NCBI GenBank assembly: GCA_022570795.1
Contig: JAKUDP010000025.1
Coordinates: 883,001-947,000 of the forward strand
Direction: 5' to 3'
Source: Sphaerulina vaccinii
Taxonomy: Eukaryota > Ascomycota > Dothideomycetes > Mycosphaerellales > Mycosphaerellaceae
Length of the DNA stretch: 64,000 nt
The notes under the pieces are model-generated. The model did no database searches. It had not been told where the DNA came from and saw nothing but the letters and a program-made list of their open reading frames with translations. How positions within the stretch are numbered: the stretch's first letter is position 1; the number at the start of each line of letters is the position of its first letter. Positions 46,309-58,198 of the stretch are shown piece by piece. Made by a program: the position numbers and the translations under genes.

Positions 46309-48063
46309 ATGCTTGAACTCCTGACGCCGGCCAGCGTCTGCTCTGCCGTGGCCTTCATTGCTTTGGCATGGTTCCTGCAGAAGCTGCACTTCCAACGAAG
46401 CCTGCTCAATGGCTTGCCCAGCCCTCCAAGAAATTACTTCTTGGGTTCCCTCATATCAATGGGAAAAGTACTCGCAAGACAACCCAGGAATGCAGCGCCT
46501 CAGACATATATGCATTGCCTCAAAGAGTTCTACCAGATGGGTGATGTCCTGTACTTCGATCCTTGGCCCATGGGGTACGAATGCAACGCGCATAAGTCAA
46601 TCATCTGAGACAACTGCTGACTTGTTCGTAGCCCACCACTCATGGCTATATTCAACGTGGAAATGTTGAACCAGGTCATTGATGGAAACTACCCAAAGCA
46701 CCCTCTGGTCAAGGACTTCATCCAGAACTTCGGAGGTCCATTCAATCTGGTGAGCGAAGATGGGCCAGTATGGAAGCGATGGCGAAGTGCCTTTAATCCA
46801 GGGTTTAGCTCTGGCCATCTCATGACTCAGGTCCCAGCCATTGTCAAAGAGTGCGAAGTCTTTTGTGATATTATGGAAGAACACGCCAGGGGCAATGATC
46901 TATTCCGCATGGAGATTGCTACGACTAGACTCACTGTCAATGTGATTGGCAGAATTGTCCTCGACATCGACTTGAATGCCCAGCTCGGTGCAAATGTGCT
47001 TGTAGATGCGTTCAATTCACAAGTACATTGGCAGGCAAGAGGCGCCCAGTTCCAGCCTTCCGAATTATGGGATATACGCAGACCTATCATCCAGCGTTAC
47101 AACAACTGGAAGATGGATCGATACGTTGGCGCTCGCCTAGATGAACGCTTTGCAGGCAGAGAAAGCAGAGGTCGGTCGAAGCATGTGATCGACTTGGCTT
47201 TGGAGACTTATTTGAAGGAGATCAAGGGCGGCAGTGGTGACGACAGCCAGGCCAAGCAGCTCGACCCAGAGTTCAAAGAAGCAGCGATAAGCAACGTGAA
47301 AACAATGTTGTTCGCTGGCCACGATACCACAAGCTCGACCATCTGCTACGCATACTACTACCTTTCAAAAGCGCCTGAGGCACTCGCCCGGATCCAGGAG
47401 GAGCACGATGATATCTTTGGTGCTGATCCAAGCAGAGTTGCAGAAAGGATCGTTGCCGAACCTCATCTTCTCAATAAGATGGACTATACATTGGCAGTGA
47501 CAAAGGAAGTTCTTCGCCTTGACAGTCCTGCGAGTACTATACGTTTGGGCAAACCAGGACATACCTTATACAACCCGGATACCGGAGAGAACCTGCCGAC
47601 AGAACACTTCATGCTTTGGCCAGTCAATGTTGGTCTTCATAGAAATCCAAAGTACTGGCCTGAACCAGACACTTTCAACCCAGATCGGTTCGTGCCAGGG
47701 AGCCCAATTTACGCTCAAAATAACAAAGAAGCATGGGTGCCATTCAGTAAAGGTTCAAGAAACTGTAAGTTATACCTTGCCATAAGCGCTTATTGCAACC
47801 TATTACTGACCCGGTGTGCTCCAGGTATCGGCCAAGAACTGGCGATAATTGAGACAAAGGTCATACTGGCCATGACACTACGAACATTCGACTTCCAAGC
47901 AGCATACGATGAGCTTGACAAGCTGAAGGGTGACGGCACTGGCTATCCTTCTGACACGACTGGAATACAGACACAGTTCGGCGACAGAGCATATCAGATT
48001 CAATTAGGCACTGCAAAGCCTGCGGAAGGCATGCCATGTCGCTTGAGCCAACGGGCATCGTAG
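46309..48063 (+). CDS. Cytochrome P450 monooxygenase
   Basis: Three exons: 46309-46574, 46632-47764 and 47825-48063, giving 545 aa in phase. Intron 1 is 57 nt (GTACGA/TAG) and joins PWPMG to PPLMAIFNVEML. Intron 2 is 60 nt (GTAAGT/CAG) and splits the heme loop, giving PFSKGSRNCIGQELA with the heme-ligand Cys. An N-terminal membrane anchor (VCSAVAFIALAWFLQKL) puts it on the ER. Also present: substrate-side SAFNPGFSSGHL (C-helix, WKRWR), oxygen-binding AGHDTTSS, the KEVLR ExxR motif and FNPDRF. All core motifs are intact. The substrate cannot be predicted. It is not in an obvious biosynthetic cluster. Confidence 0.93.
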
Positions 48064-48594
48064 GGCGCACACAGGGCTCGGTCAGCAAATGCTACGTACC
48101 GCTGTAGCCCGATTTCCCGGATCACGGAGAAAAGGTTTCTCCTGCACTTTTTTAAGAACAAGCTATCTCTGTCTCGACTCTGAATCCTATGGAGTGGCCA
48201 TGGAGCTCATCAAGAGCTCAGACATTTCAATTCGAGTGAGAGAGGCAGGTCTCAGCTACCTTGCTGTATGATGTGATATGGCGGCATCAGTCTATCTGAA
48301 CGTTCGGAACTTCGTCGTAGTACCGCCGATTGGTGAACGCCCGTTTTGCCCACTTCTTGAGCCTCTCGCGAGCTCTTTCCGTGACTGGCGCTGGATTCTC
48401 TGGTGCTGCCGCGTCTTTGCGGTCTGTGACAGGGTCGTCGAACGTATGACGGAGGACTTAGAGTGGAGGTCAGCAAGTATCTCTGAAAGCACAGAGCTAC
48501 CCTTTGCAGTAAGGGCTCTGAGCATGCCGCCTCAGTAGTTTGGAGATTGTGGAGACATACCTCCTTCGTCGTCGTACTCCGCCCTGTGCACCAG

Positions 48595-49871
48595 TCACCA
48601 ATCTATTATCCATTCTCGCGCGCCGCTGTCCCAGAACTCGTCACAAGCAGCTTTCAAGCCGAAATTACTTCTTAGATCCTCCTTTTTGAGGACATCTCTG
48701 TTGGTCATTAGCTGTTGGTCGACAATGAATTTCAAGTTTCGGCAGCGTGGAGGCCGACTTGCCTAGTGAGAGGGTCTGTTGCTGTACGCTTCAAGTGCTC
48801 GTATATCGTAGCTCGCTCATATGAATGGCTATTCTTTGTGATCACAGGATCGTGCATAGGTTCGAAAGTGATCATATCGACCAGATGATCGGGTATCTCC
48901 CGGGGCTTGTTGTTCTGAGGTTCAGCAATCTCAAAGACTGTCCTCAGCGAATTGATCTTTTTCTCGTAGTTGGACCTGTTTTGCATTAGCACTGGCTCTG
49001 AATAAATCATAAGCTGAGGCAGCGTAGAGGCCAAATTACCTGACTTCTTCGCCACGTTCAGACGCCTCAACTTGGCCAAGTTGGCCACGATGTAATTGCG
49101 ACGCCACATCATCAAGTTCCTGTTGTCTCTGTTTCTCTAGTGTCTCTTCAAGCTCGGCACGGAGTTCACCCTGTCGCCTCAGTCGTTCTCGATCCCGAGC
49201 TCGGAACTTCTCCTTCTTGCAGCGCAATACAAATGCTGAGAATGCCTGGAGATCGGAAGGACTGATTTTAGTTGCTGGAGCTGGATGTAGCACTTGTTCG
49301 TATGCCTTCAAAGCAGAAGATAGAGCCTCGTGTGGATGATGTAGCGCCAGTTGAGCTTGTGCGAGGAAGTACCATGCTTTGTGATTTTGCCCGTTTGTCC
49401 CAGTGATCTGCGGAACAGGTTGAAGATAAGCAGATATCTCTGGGAATGCCAAACTATTCGAAAAGCTCAATTTCTAACCTCGTCGCCTCGGTAGGCTCAA
49501 GCTTGTCGAGATACTGGGCGAGAGGATCCATGCTTTTTCAGTCTCGCCACTTACCTCAATCGACTTCAAGCAGTCGTTCACTGTGTCGTCCCATTTCTGT
49601 AGCTTGAGTCGAACATTTGCCCTATTAGTGAAGATGAGTGGATTCCTGGAGTACTTCTGAACAGCCTAAGATAATCAGTCAGAACCCATGCGAATGGCGA
49701 TCCTCTCTGATCGCCCGACCAAGAATTCTATAGGTCATCTGGAGACGCGATGCTCTGGTGGGAAGTCGTGAATGGAGATACCTGTGTATAGAAGTCCTCA
49801 GCCTCATGAAAGTTCCCCTCGCGGAAAGCGGTGTTGCCCTTCTCCTTGAGTGCATCGGCGAGATACGACAT
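48595..49871 (-). CDS. CHIP/STUB1-like E3 ubiquitin ligase with TPR and U-box
   Basis: Exons: 49782-49871, 49555-49665, 49040-49407, 48763-48975 and 48595-48697, giving 294 aa with exact phase. TPR motifs are at the N-terminus (LADALKEKGNTAFREGNFHEAEDFYTQ in two parts, LIFTNRANVRLKLQKWDD, KAWYFLAQAQLALHHPHEALSSALKAYE). A charged coiled coil follows (RCKKEKFRARDRERLRRQGEL), then a U-box (REIPDHLVDMITFEPMHDPV, DPLTR). The tail FGLKAACDEFWDSGAREWIIDW is typical of fungal CHIP. Such proteins ubiquitinate Hsp70/Hsp90 clients. The last intron (48698-48762) is a GC-AG intron with donor AG-GCAAGT. The intron 49408-49554 contains a segment (YLDKLEPTEATR) that could be an extra 36-nt exon, with a 41-nt intron before it. 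Confidence 0.88.
48698..48762 (-). other. GC-AG intron in the CHIP-like gene
   Basis: The donor reads AG-GCAAGT and the acceptor CAACAG. Removing these 65 nt joins DPLTR to DVLKKEDLRSNFGLK, restoring a usual U-box end, and the whole gene then has an exact codon number. No GT donor nearby gives an open join. GC-AG introns are a known minority class and usually need a strong match at the other donor positions, as seen here. Confidence 0.75.
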
Positions 49872-51628
49872 TTCTCTTCGTCGCGACAAGGCTGTCTATA
49901 CAGTAAAACTCTCTTGTTGTTGTTTGGTGGCAGCAGGCGAGCGTAGGAGGTGGAGTAGTGAGGGTGCTACTGCCTTGGCGTGACTTCCATTTCTAGAAGA
50001 CCGTGGAAGAGCTGACTTGTACATGAATATCAACATCATCGCGACATCGCCATTCGCATCGCGGCCATTATGCTACCATCGCCGCCATCACGGAACTCAT
50101 TCACGGACACGCAAAACGCGCACAGGAACGCGAAGGATCTGATGAGCCGCCCTTGAGACTGTTTATACCTGCTTTGTGACAGGAGGCAAAGACTTAGACC
50201 TTGACGCCGTACCCTTGGGATCGCACGGACAACATTCCGATGCCGGGAACATGGTCAAAAGACAGCTAGTTTCTTACCTAACCTGTCTTCAAGCGAAGAA
50301 GCTCAAGGTTGAGGTGGTTGGCACAAACTCAGACTCCACCTCATGGTATAGCAATAGACCAGCATCCCTTCCACGAATAGGGACACAATCCGGGCACGAA
50401 TCGTCCCTGCAGAACCAAAACAAGGACCTCAGTCGGGCGCCTTCGCCCAATAGGCGTGCTGAACACGAGAGACACGAATGGTCTTCAACAACGTGAAGAG
50501 CTTCCATGCGCTCAGCTGCACGTCGACGCACACGAGACACGGCAACGGCTGTCCTAATATATGCCTCTCGCCTGCATGTGCGGTTCAGTGAAGCTACCGT
50601 GGCACGTGCGTTGCGTCACAAAACGCTGCAAATATCAGCAGCATGAAGCGGCCACCACGAACAATCATGCCTTAAGTTACTTTGATGGTTCTGCTGATCT
50701 CCAGGTTTTCAGTGAACAAAAGAAAATGCTGCAAGTGCGTCTGCGGTCACCGGCATTATCTTCCTCGTCCGGTTGAACCGAGAAGGCCACCGCGTACCCG
50801 CCCAGAAGCAAAATCAGCAACCATGGCTGTCCTTCGCAATCTTAGGTCCTAATCCTTGCGACTCCACACGGACGAAGGCTTGGGGCGACGCTGTACCTGC
50901 AGCAGATCTGGTGAACGAAGAATGCGAAACATCGACCTACATCTGGCCAATGCTGAAGTTCGCGAACAACGAGTCGTTTCTAGCTCCAGTGCTGCATCCT
51001 CAACGAGCACGTTGACAGCCAGAAGAAGCAGGAGAAGCTTTCACTCGACCGTCTACCCATCAACAGGAGACCCGATGCTTGTCACTTATGATCGATCATG
51101 TTGCAGTTCTGCAGTCTTCAGGCGGTGGCTGGAGTAACGGCCTCCTCATGTTATCTGTCGCTTCCAACATCCAACTAGCAGCCAACAGCATCTCGTTCCC
51201 AGCATGAGAATCCTTCGATGAACGGCAGATGCCATCGCATCGTGCGCCAGGCCAGAGCGAGGAGCGGCGCCTGTCGGAACAATCCCAGGTCTCGAAAGAT
51301 TGCTTGGTGAGAGCAATCACAATGCGGCCGGCACGCAGGGTGGCACACTGGCAGGGCAGCAAATCTTGTCGGCCTGTGGATTTCGCGCTGCGCAGATGGA
51401 GCAGATGCACCCTGCCCTCTCATGGCTCCACAACAACGGTCAGAGTTCAATTGACCTTCATAAGCCAACACGGATCTTAGCCACAGGGAACATGGCGAGT
51501 TCAGCGACAGCATTGAACATGTCCGAGCAGACACAGAGCTAGACTACGGTTATATGTTGGAATTGCCTTCACAGCACCCGCGCTAAACTAGTCGCTCTTT
51601 TCAGATACCATATCGCCCTATCGCCATC
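49872..51628. other. Intergenic region, no gene seen
   Basis: About 1.75 kb between head-to-head genes and therefore the site of both promoters. Frames reach about 119 codons and overlap on both strands. No signal peptide, tRNA or repeat was recognised. Confidence 0.45.
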
Positions 51629-53298
51629 ATGCGGTTCAATAGCACTTCGATTCTCTTTCTTCTCGGCCTGACATTGAGCGCAGCAACACCGGTAGAGCTC
51701 ATACAAGACGAACAATATGGAGAGCTCTTCAGCAGACAGGTGTCAGAGCAGACACAAAAAGAACAAGCAGCCGCTAAGCTGCAGTTGATGGCGACACTTC
51801 CTAAGTGTGGTCTGGTGTGTCTGGAAAGCGTCATTTCAGCATCGCCATGTGCTTTCACAGACGCAGCATGCACATGCCGCAATGCAACAATAGGTGCACA
51901 GGTGCAGTCATGCGTGCTGCGAAGTTGTACCGTCAGAGAGTCTCTAAGTATGCCTTGACGCGGTTCCCACCTTGTGAGCCAAAGCTGACGGCTGAGGTAG
52001 CAACGAAGAATGTTACAATGGCTGTCTGTGGGCACGAGATACGTGACCACTCTGGCGTTGCGATGGGCAGTGGTATTGGCGGTCTAGTCCCGGCTCTGAT
52101 GGCTTATGGCATCCGCATTGCCTCAAAGGTCGACTTCTCAATGAGCGGCGCACATCCGGGTGCGTCGAATTTCTGGCTGGACGATTTCGCCATCACATTC
52201 GCTGTTATGATCATCACGACCTTTAGCGCTATCACGGTTCCCCTCGCTGAAATTGGCTTCGGCAAGGACATCTGGACCATTCCATTTCCTAATATCAGCA
52301 GGATCTTGAAACTCTTCTACGCTGAAGAAATTCTCTACATCACCGGCCTCGGCGTAGTAAAGATCTCGCTGCTTCTGACATACCTGCGATTCTTCTCCTC
52401 GCCAACTTTCCGCAAGGCTGTTTTCGTCTTGATCGTTCTGAATGCAGCATACGTTGTCACATTTGCTACTGCCCTGGGCTTGCAGTGCCTGCCGCTCAGC
52501 TACTTTTGGTATGTTCTCCAATTGCGCGATAAGACGGTGTTCCGTTGACTGATCGCTCCAGGAATCGGTGGGATGGAGAGCACGAAGGGAAGTGCCTCAG
52601 ATTCGACTCTTTGGCTTGGCCAGCGGCTGTCTTCAACATCCTCCTCGATTTCGCGACGTTGACTCTGCCAACGAGAGAGCTCTGGAAAATGAGTTTGGGC
52701 AAGAGAAGGAAGTTTGGTGTGGCACTCATGTTCTCAGTGGTAGGTTGTGCTCCTTCCAGGCATCTGGCGAGATGCGCTGATCATTGGCGCAGGGCTTCTT
52801 CATTACGATCGTCAGTATCTTGCGACTTCATTCTCTAGTCGCCTACTCCAGCGACAGCAACTTCACATGGGCTTTCGTCATTCCTGGAGTATGGGTACGT
52901 GGTTCTGGAACTTGATCTATGCTACAACTGCATAGCTGACTCCACTTTAGTCCAAGATCGAACTTCATGGGTCTGTTGTCTGCGCTTGTATGCCGTCGAT
53001 GCGACAATTCTTCGTCAGTATCCTCCGAATTCCCACCCAAGGATGTGCACTGACATACATCTCAGAGACGATTCACACCAAGATTGCTCGGCAGCACGGT
53101 TGGCACTGGAACTGGAACTACCGATATGTCAGGGTCCCGTACACTCGCGAACAGCAAATCGGGCAAGCTCAGCGACTTCAGCAAGAGCGAAGATACGGAG
53201 GTATGCGCAGAGTAGTATCTGAACGTCAGCGTCAAGGAGCTGGACTGATCTTGAGCGTGTTACCAGGAATTCATCATGCTCAAGAACGTCAACGATAA
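51629..53298 (+). CDS. CFEM-domain Pth11-like seven-transmembrane receptor
   Basis: Five exons: 51629-51947, 52001-52508, 52562-52739, 52793-52894 and 52951-53298, with four 53-56 nt introns. All phases close, giving 484 aa. The start is a signal peptide (MRFNSTSILFLLGLTLSAA). The CFEM domain follows (about residues 45-125) with Cys in LPKCGLVCLESVISASPCAFTD, ACTCRN, SCVLRSCTV and MAVCG, running into LTTKNVTMAVCGHEIRD. Then come the membrane helices of the Pth11 (rhodopsin-like fungal) fold, among them GLVPALMAYGIRIASK, FAITFAVMIITTFSAI, FVLIVLNAAYVVTFATAL, LAWPAAVFNILLDFATLTLP and SVGFFITIVSILRL. The later SKIELHGSVVCACMPSMRQF is a family mark. Magnaporthe Pth11 is needed for surface sensing before infection. 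The ligand here is unknown. The C-tail is rich in Gln and Arg. Confidence 0.88.
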
Positions 53299-54590
53299 GA
53301 GCTAATCGTACGCAATGATCGCTCAGGTAATGCGCTCAAGGTCGGGAGTACGCATAACGCGGTCACTCGCATATTCGCGACCATCCAGGTGGAGCAGTGG
53401 AGTCACTCACACATACTCTTGTGATGAATTGGTAGTGGTACGAACAGGGAAGGGTAGAAACGACACTTCGATTTTTATGTGTATCTAGTTGTCCGAGTAC
53501 AGCGTTCAGGTTCGTTTCCTAATCACAAGTACCAATCGAAGGTACTCTTGACCATAAACAACCAGTTCCTTCGTCCAAAGTACAAATAAGTGCACATCCT
53601 TCACTGTAGCTTCTGACCTTCGCCTTTCTGGACCGATCGCTTGCTGTCCTCACTTGCGGCGTGCACGTAACTGTCGACCATGAGCCCAACCTCATTTACA
53701 ACACCATATTGCACATCCGTATAAAGTCGTTGCACCATCTATTACATCAATACGACGCCCTGACGACACTTCTCCTGTACATACGTTCATCAATAAGCTT
53801 TCAAGCCAAGCCATGCCAACCGCGTACCTGTACGACCAACACTGGGTATCCATGACCTGTCAAAAATAAGCGAGAGCTGTGAGACTGGCACATCCCTCCT
53901 AACGGTGGCTGGGCTTACCCAATCTTCCCAAAAGAGCAAGATTGAAGACGTAGTGAAGGTTTCCGCTATGCTTGTGAACATGAAAGTCCTGGCAAAGACA
54001 TGCATTGATACTTCCCGCTCCCGTAACCCTGGGATGGGTTCACGAGCATTACCAGATTACCGGAAACCTTCACTACAATGGCTTTGCCTGGATCTCTATA
54101 CTTGCCAGGATTTCTATGCATGCAGAGCATTGATGGTGGAGAATTGCCCTGTGTGGAGACATTCAGGAACATGTAGCCCGCCCGTACCTTGGGCATTTAC
54201 TCCTTGCGCAGAATGGTCAATCTCGAAGCGCTCGCCTCTCGCCTTGCTCCTAGCGCTTGGGGAAATGTCCAGTCCTAACTTAAATGCATGAATGCTGTTC
54301 AATGATGTATTCTGCATAGCATGGTGAGGGAAAGCATCCGCGTTCCGGTCTCTCTAAGTTGTTGTTGCCATGTCCGCTCGGACCAGCGTCCTTGTTGCGA
54401 GTCCGTACTGTACCAAGGAGTGCTTGCTGTTGATCTTCTCGTGCCGTGCCTGACTTACTGTACTACTCTTCCTGTTTAGCCGGACAACTTCCTATCCTCT
54501 TTCAGTCCATTGCTAAACAACGAAGCTCGTTGTAGAGCGAGCAGCTGCTCTATCATTCTTGTCACTCGTTTGGAGGAGCGAACTATCACC
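53299..54590. other. Intergenic region, no gene seen
   Basis: About 1.3 kb. The longest frame (53905-54291, plus, 128 codons) lacks any signal or domain. The 3' end of the receptor gene and the promoter of the GMC oxidoreductase lie here. Confidence 0.45.
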
Positions 54591-57307
54591 ATGTTGTTTG
54601 CGATATTCTTACACTCTTTCCTGTCGGCGTTGAACTGCGTGGCGGCTGATCCACATAATCATAATCATAAACACAAGCACGAAGCAAGACACGAACAGCA
54701 GCAGAACCATGAGAAACGTCAATGGGGAGGTCCAGAAACACCTGGAGTTTACGACTACATCATCGTAGGATCCGGAGCCGGTGGTGGGCCGATGGCATGT
54801 CGACTTGCTCGTGCTGGCTACTCGGTGCTGCTCATCGAAGCTGGAGATGATCAAGGCAACAGGTTGGAGACCACTGTTCCGACATGGCATCTTCAAGCTG
54901 CAGAAGTCCCTGAGATGAAATGGGTACGTCAATATCGTTCATTTGTGCTGTGTTGAGTAGCATCGAGACTGACCGAACAATCAGGACTACTTCGTGACGC
55001 TGTTCTCGGATCCCGTCCAACAAGCCCGCAACCCAAAGTTGAGCTACCTCTGTCCAGATCGTTCCATCTATACCGGGCTCTACCCTCCATGGGGATGTAC
55101 ACCACTAGGCGTGTTGTATCCACGAGCTGCAGCCATTGGTGGTTGCACACAACACAACTCGGAAATCTCGATTTACCCATGGGAGGCCGATTGGGAGTAT
55201 CTCGAAGCACTCACAGGCAACTGGACTTGGGGTCCAGACAGCATGCGCTCGTACTTTGTCAAACTTGAACGTAATCAGTACTTGCCTAGCAGTGTCGTCG
55301 GTCACGGGTACGACGGTTGGCTGTCGGTGACTCTGACATCTCTGACGATTGTGGCCGAGGATCCGAAGATCGAGTCGCTTGTGATTGCTGCTGCTACAGC
55401 CTTGGGTAAGGTATGTTGTTCACAGATGCTGCTATAATCGTTGGGTGGTTGATTGATAACTGATGTATCTCCAGGGACTTATCGGTAGTCTCCTAGGTGG
55501 CTTGACAAACCTGGCCCACGTCCTCCTCACAGACTTCAACGCGCCCGGCAAGTCTCGAGATGAAGAATCGAACGTTTGGCAAGTTCCCATCAGTGTCGAT
55601 CCCAAGACCTCAACTCGAGCTGGAGTAAGATCGTTCATTCTTGATACCGTCGCCCAGGGATATCCTCTTCACGTGCAGCCATACACGTTCGCGACCAAGG
55701 TCTTGTTCGACACAAGCGGCTACCGACCGAGAGCATACGGAGTGCAGTATGAGGTCGGCCAGTATCTTTACTCAGCAAGTCCGCTTTCGGCCGGATACCT
55801 GAATGGTGGTGTTCGAGGTGCGCCTGGGTACGCGTACGCGAGAAGAGAAGTCATTCTCTCTGCTGGTGCTTTCGAGTCGCCCAAGTTGCTCATGCTGAGT
55901 GGTATCGGCGACTGCAACCAGCTCTCCTACTTCGGCATTCCATGCCTCGTGCATCTTCCAGGTGTAAGTCTCGAACAACATCAACCAGCAAGTTCCTGAC
56001 CTCAATGCTAACTCTCCTCTAGGTGGGTGGCAACATGCAGGATCGTTACGAAGTCAGCATCACCGGCTACACTCCCAATCCCTTCCCAGTTGTCGAAAAC
56101 TGCAAATGGTCGTACTCGTACCCAGATCCGTGTCTCGACAGATATCTAGCCGGAACCACTCCAGTATGTATAGTCCCATATCCTCAGTCCAGCTGGATGC
56201 TAACGCTTTCCAGATCGACAAGGGTGTCTACAGCTCCAACGGACTGGCACTCGCAATCACGCTCAAGTCGTCTGTAGATGACAGCCCGATCCCAGATGTT
56301 TACGTCTCCGGAGCGCCCGCCAAGTTCACCGGTTACTTCCCACGTTTCGCAGAGGACACATTTGCGGATCCCAACCATTGGATCTGGCTAGTCCTCAAAG
56401 CCCGCTCACGAAACAATGCAGGTTACGTGCGCCTTCGCTCGACCAATCCCATGGACACGCCAGAGATCAACTTCAACAGCTTCGCCATTGGAGGTAATGA
56501 AGACATCCAAGCCATCGTGGATGGTCTCAATTTTGCTCGCAGAGCTTTCTCCCAAGTGATCCCGATCGATGGAGGCTTCACCGAAGACATTCCAGGCCTG
56601 CATGTGCAAGGACCAGATTTGGCACAATTCGCCAAAGATGTCGCTTGGGGTCATCATGCCACGGGTACTTGTGCTATAGGTCGACCTGATGATCCTTATG
56701 CTGTCCTGGACGGTGATTTCAGAGTGTACGGTGTCGACTGCCTACGAGTTGTCGACTTGTCCATCTTCCCGAAGATTCCTGGATTCTTCGTGTCGATTCC
56801 CACATACATGATCAGTGAGAAGGCTGCAGACGCGATTCTTGGACAAACGCCAAATCCATACACGAACTTCCCGGATGCTGGCGGCCTGTTCGGTACTTTA
56901 GGCTATGGCTTGGTCGGAGGCCTCACACAAGGTGCTAGTGATCCGCAAGGCATGTTGGGCGAGTTTGCTGGAATGCTAGGTGGTCTCGGGCCATTCGTAA
57001 GTCCCGTATGTCTTCTTCAGCTTGAGGTCATGCTAACTGTTATCAGGGTAACAAGAAGCCAATTCAACGGCGCGATCAGGATATGTCACAACCTCTTCCA
57101 AAGCGTGACTATTACGACCCACGCCCGGTTCAGCAGCGCAGTGTAAGTCATTGTCGGTTTGAGAATCGTTCCGCAGTCGCTGACGATCATCAGGAGGAAG
57201 TAGAGAGTCTGCAGAAGCGAGCAGGTGACCTCGTGGCCCGAGCCTGGAATGGCGCCAAGTCCAGACTCACGAGCATGGTGAAGATGGTGAGGCCCGCAAA
57301 AGCGTAG
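54591..57307 (+). CDS. Secreted GMC-family FAD oxidoreductase
   Basis: Seven exons: 54591-54923, 54985-55410, 55475-55963, 56023-56163, 56214-56996, 57047-57142 and 57194-57307, giving 793 aa in phase. Signal peptide MLFAIFLHSFLSALNCVAA, then a His-rich stretch (HNHNHKHKHEARHE) and a Lys-Arg site before the enzyme. The FAD motif is YDYIIVGSGAGGGPMACRLA, with LLIEAGDD after it. The glucose-methanol-choline marks GGCTQHNSEI, EVILSAGAFESPKLLMLSGIG and GHHATGTCAIG (conserved catalytic His) are present, as is FVSIPTYMISEKAADAIL. Substrate alcohol unknown. A C-terminal extension of about 130 residues, Gly-rich then carrying several dibasic sites, is not part of the GMC fold. The last intron (57143-57193, 51 nt) has no stop and is a multiple of three, so the unspliced frame also stays open. 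Confidence 0.9.
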
Positions 57308-57442
57308 TTGATCTCTGACTTTGGTTCGATTCGACGAGGTCGTGGCAAGTCATTAGCGCGGAGCTAGGGTCAGCATTTCATGCTGAATGTGATGTTCAAT
57401 CTCGAATCTAATAAAATGTATCAGCCAGCATCAAATCTTAAT

Positions 57443-58099
57443 TCAGCGTGCTCCACTGAGCCGCGCATTCATGCCAAGTACGATGTCGACCATAGCACTT
57501 GCAGCACCCATATAGTTCTCAGGCTTGCATAACTCCCGCAATCTCTCGCCAGCCAAAGCACGAGTGACCTCACTCCTTGCTGACAGTTCATCGTAGAGAG
57601 TTTTCTCGGTGTTACTACTTTCGATCGTAGCCTTGCAAGCCTCGTAGACGACATCGTGAGCCTTTTGCCTACCCACACTGTTCGCGAGCTCCATCATGAC
57701 GGCTTCAGCAACGATCAGGCCTCCAGTCGAGTTGAGGTTCTTGCTCATCTGTTCGTCATTGACAACTAGTCCGGCAAGTGCAAAGTCCGCTTGCGAAAGT
57801 GCCCCCACGACCAGCACGAAGGACTCTGGTACTGCGGCCCATTCTAGGTGCCACGGACCAGTAGCGCGCTCAAAATCAGTGATCATAGCATCGAGACACA
57901 AGCCGGCATTTGCACGGAGCATCTTCGAGGCTGCGAGGATCACTTCCGAACTAATCGGATTGCGTTTCTGTGGCATAGTGCTGGAGGCTCTGACAATTTC
58001 TGCTATGCCATCTCGTGCAGTATGCCATGTAATGGAAGGGTCGTGAAGATATACCAGGCAGATCTTTCTCGGCATGTCAACGTGGTCTCCGCCTTTCAA
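57443..58099 (-). pseudogene. 5'-truncated fumarase/aspartase-superfamily lyase (adenylosuccinate lyase or muconate cycloisomerase type)
   Basis: A 218-codon frame carrying only the C-terminal half of the superfamily. Homology begins at DPSITWHTARDGIAEIVRA and includes the signature SSTMPQKRNPISSEV, the helical core (LCLDAMITDFERATGPWHLEW, ALSQADFALAGLVVN) and a C-terminal part (GRQKAHDVVYEACKATI, YMGAASAMVDIVLG). Full-length members have about 450-480 residues. The N-terminal half with the catalytic His regions is missing. Upstream is a stop and then, within 100 bp, the divergent eaf6 gene, so there is no room for it. The remaining frame is open, which points to recent truncation or to use as a short protein. 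Closest overall look is 3-carboxy-cis,cis-muconate cycloisomerase/PurB-like, but this is not certain. Confidence 0.75.
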
Positions 58100-58198
58100 T
58101 TACTGCAGTACAGTACAGCTTTCATCAACGCGACATCCATCTCGAGACATTTGCATCGAAAGCATCGAAATCACGCGTGTCGTATCAACATCGAATAC

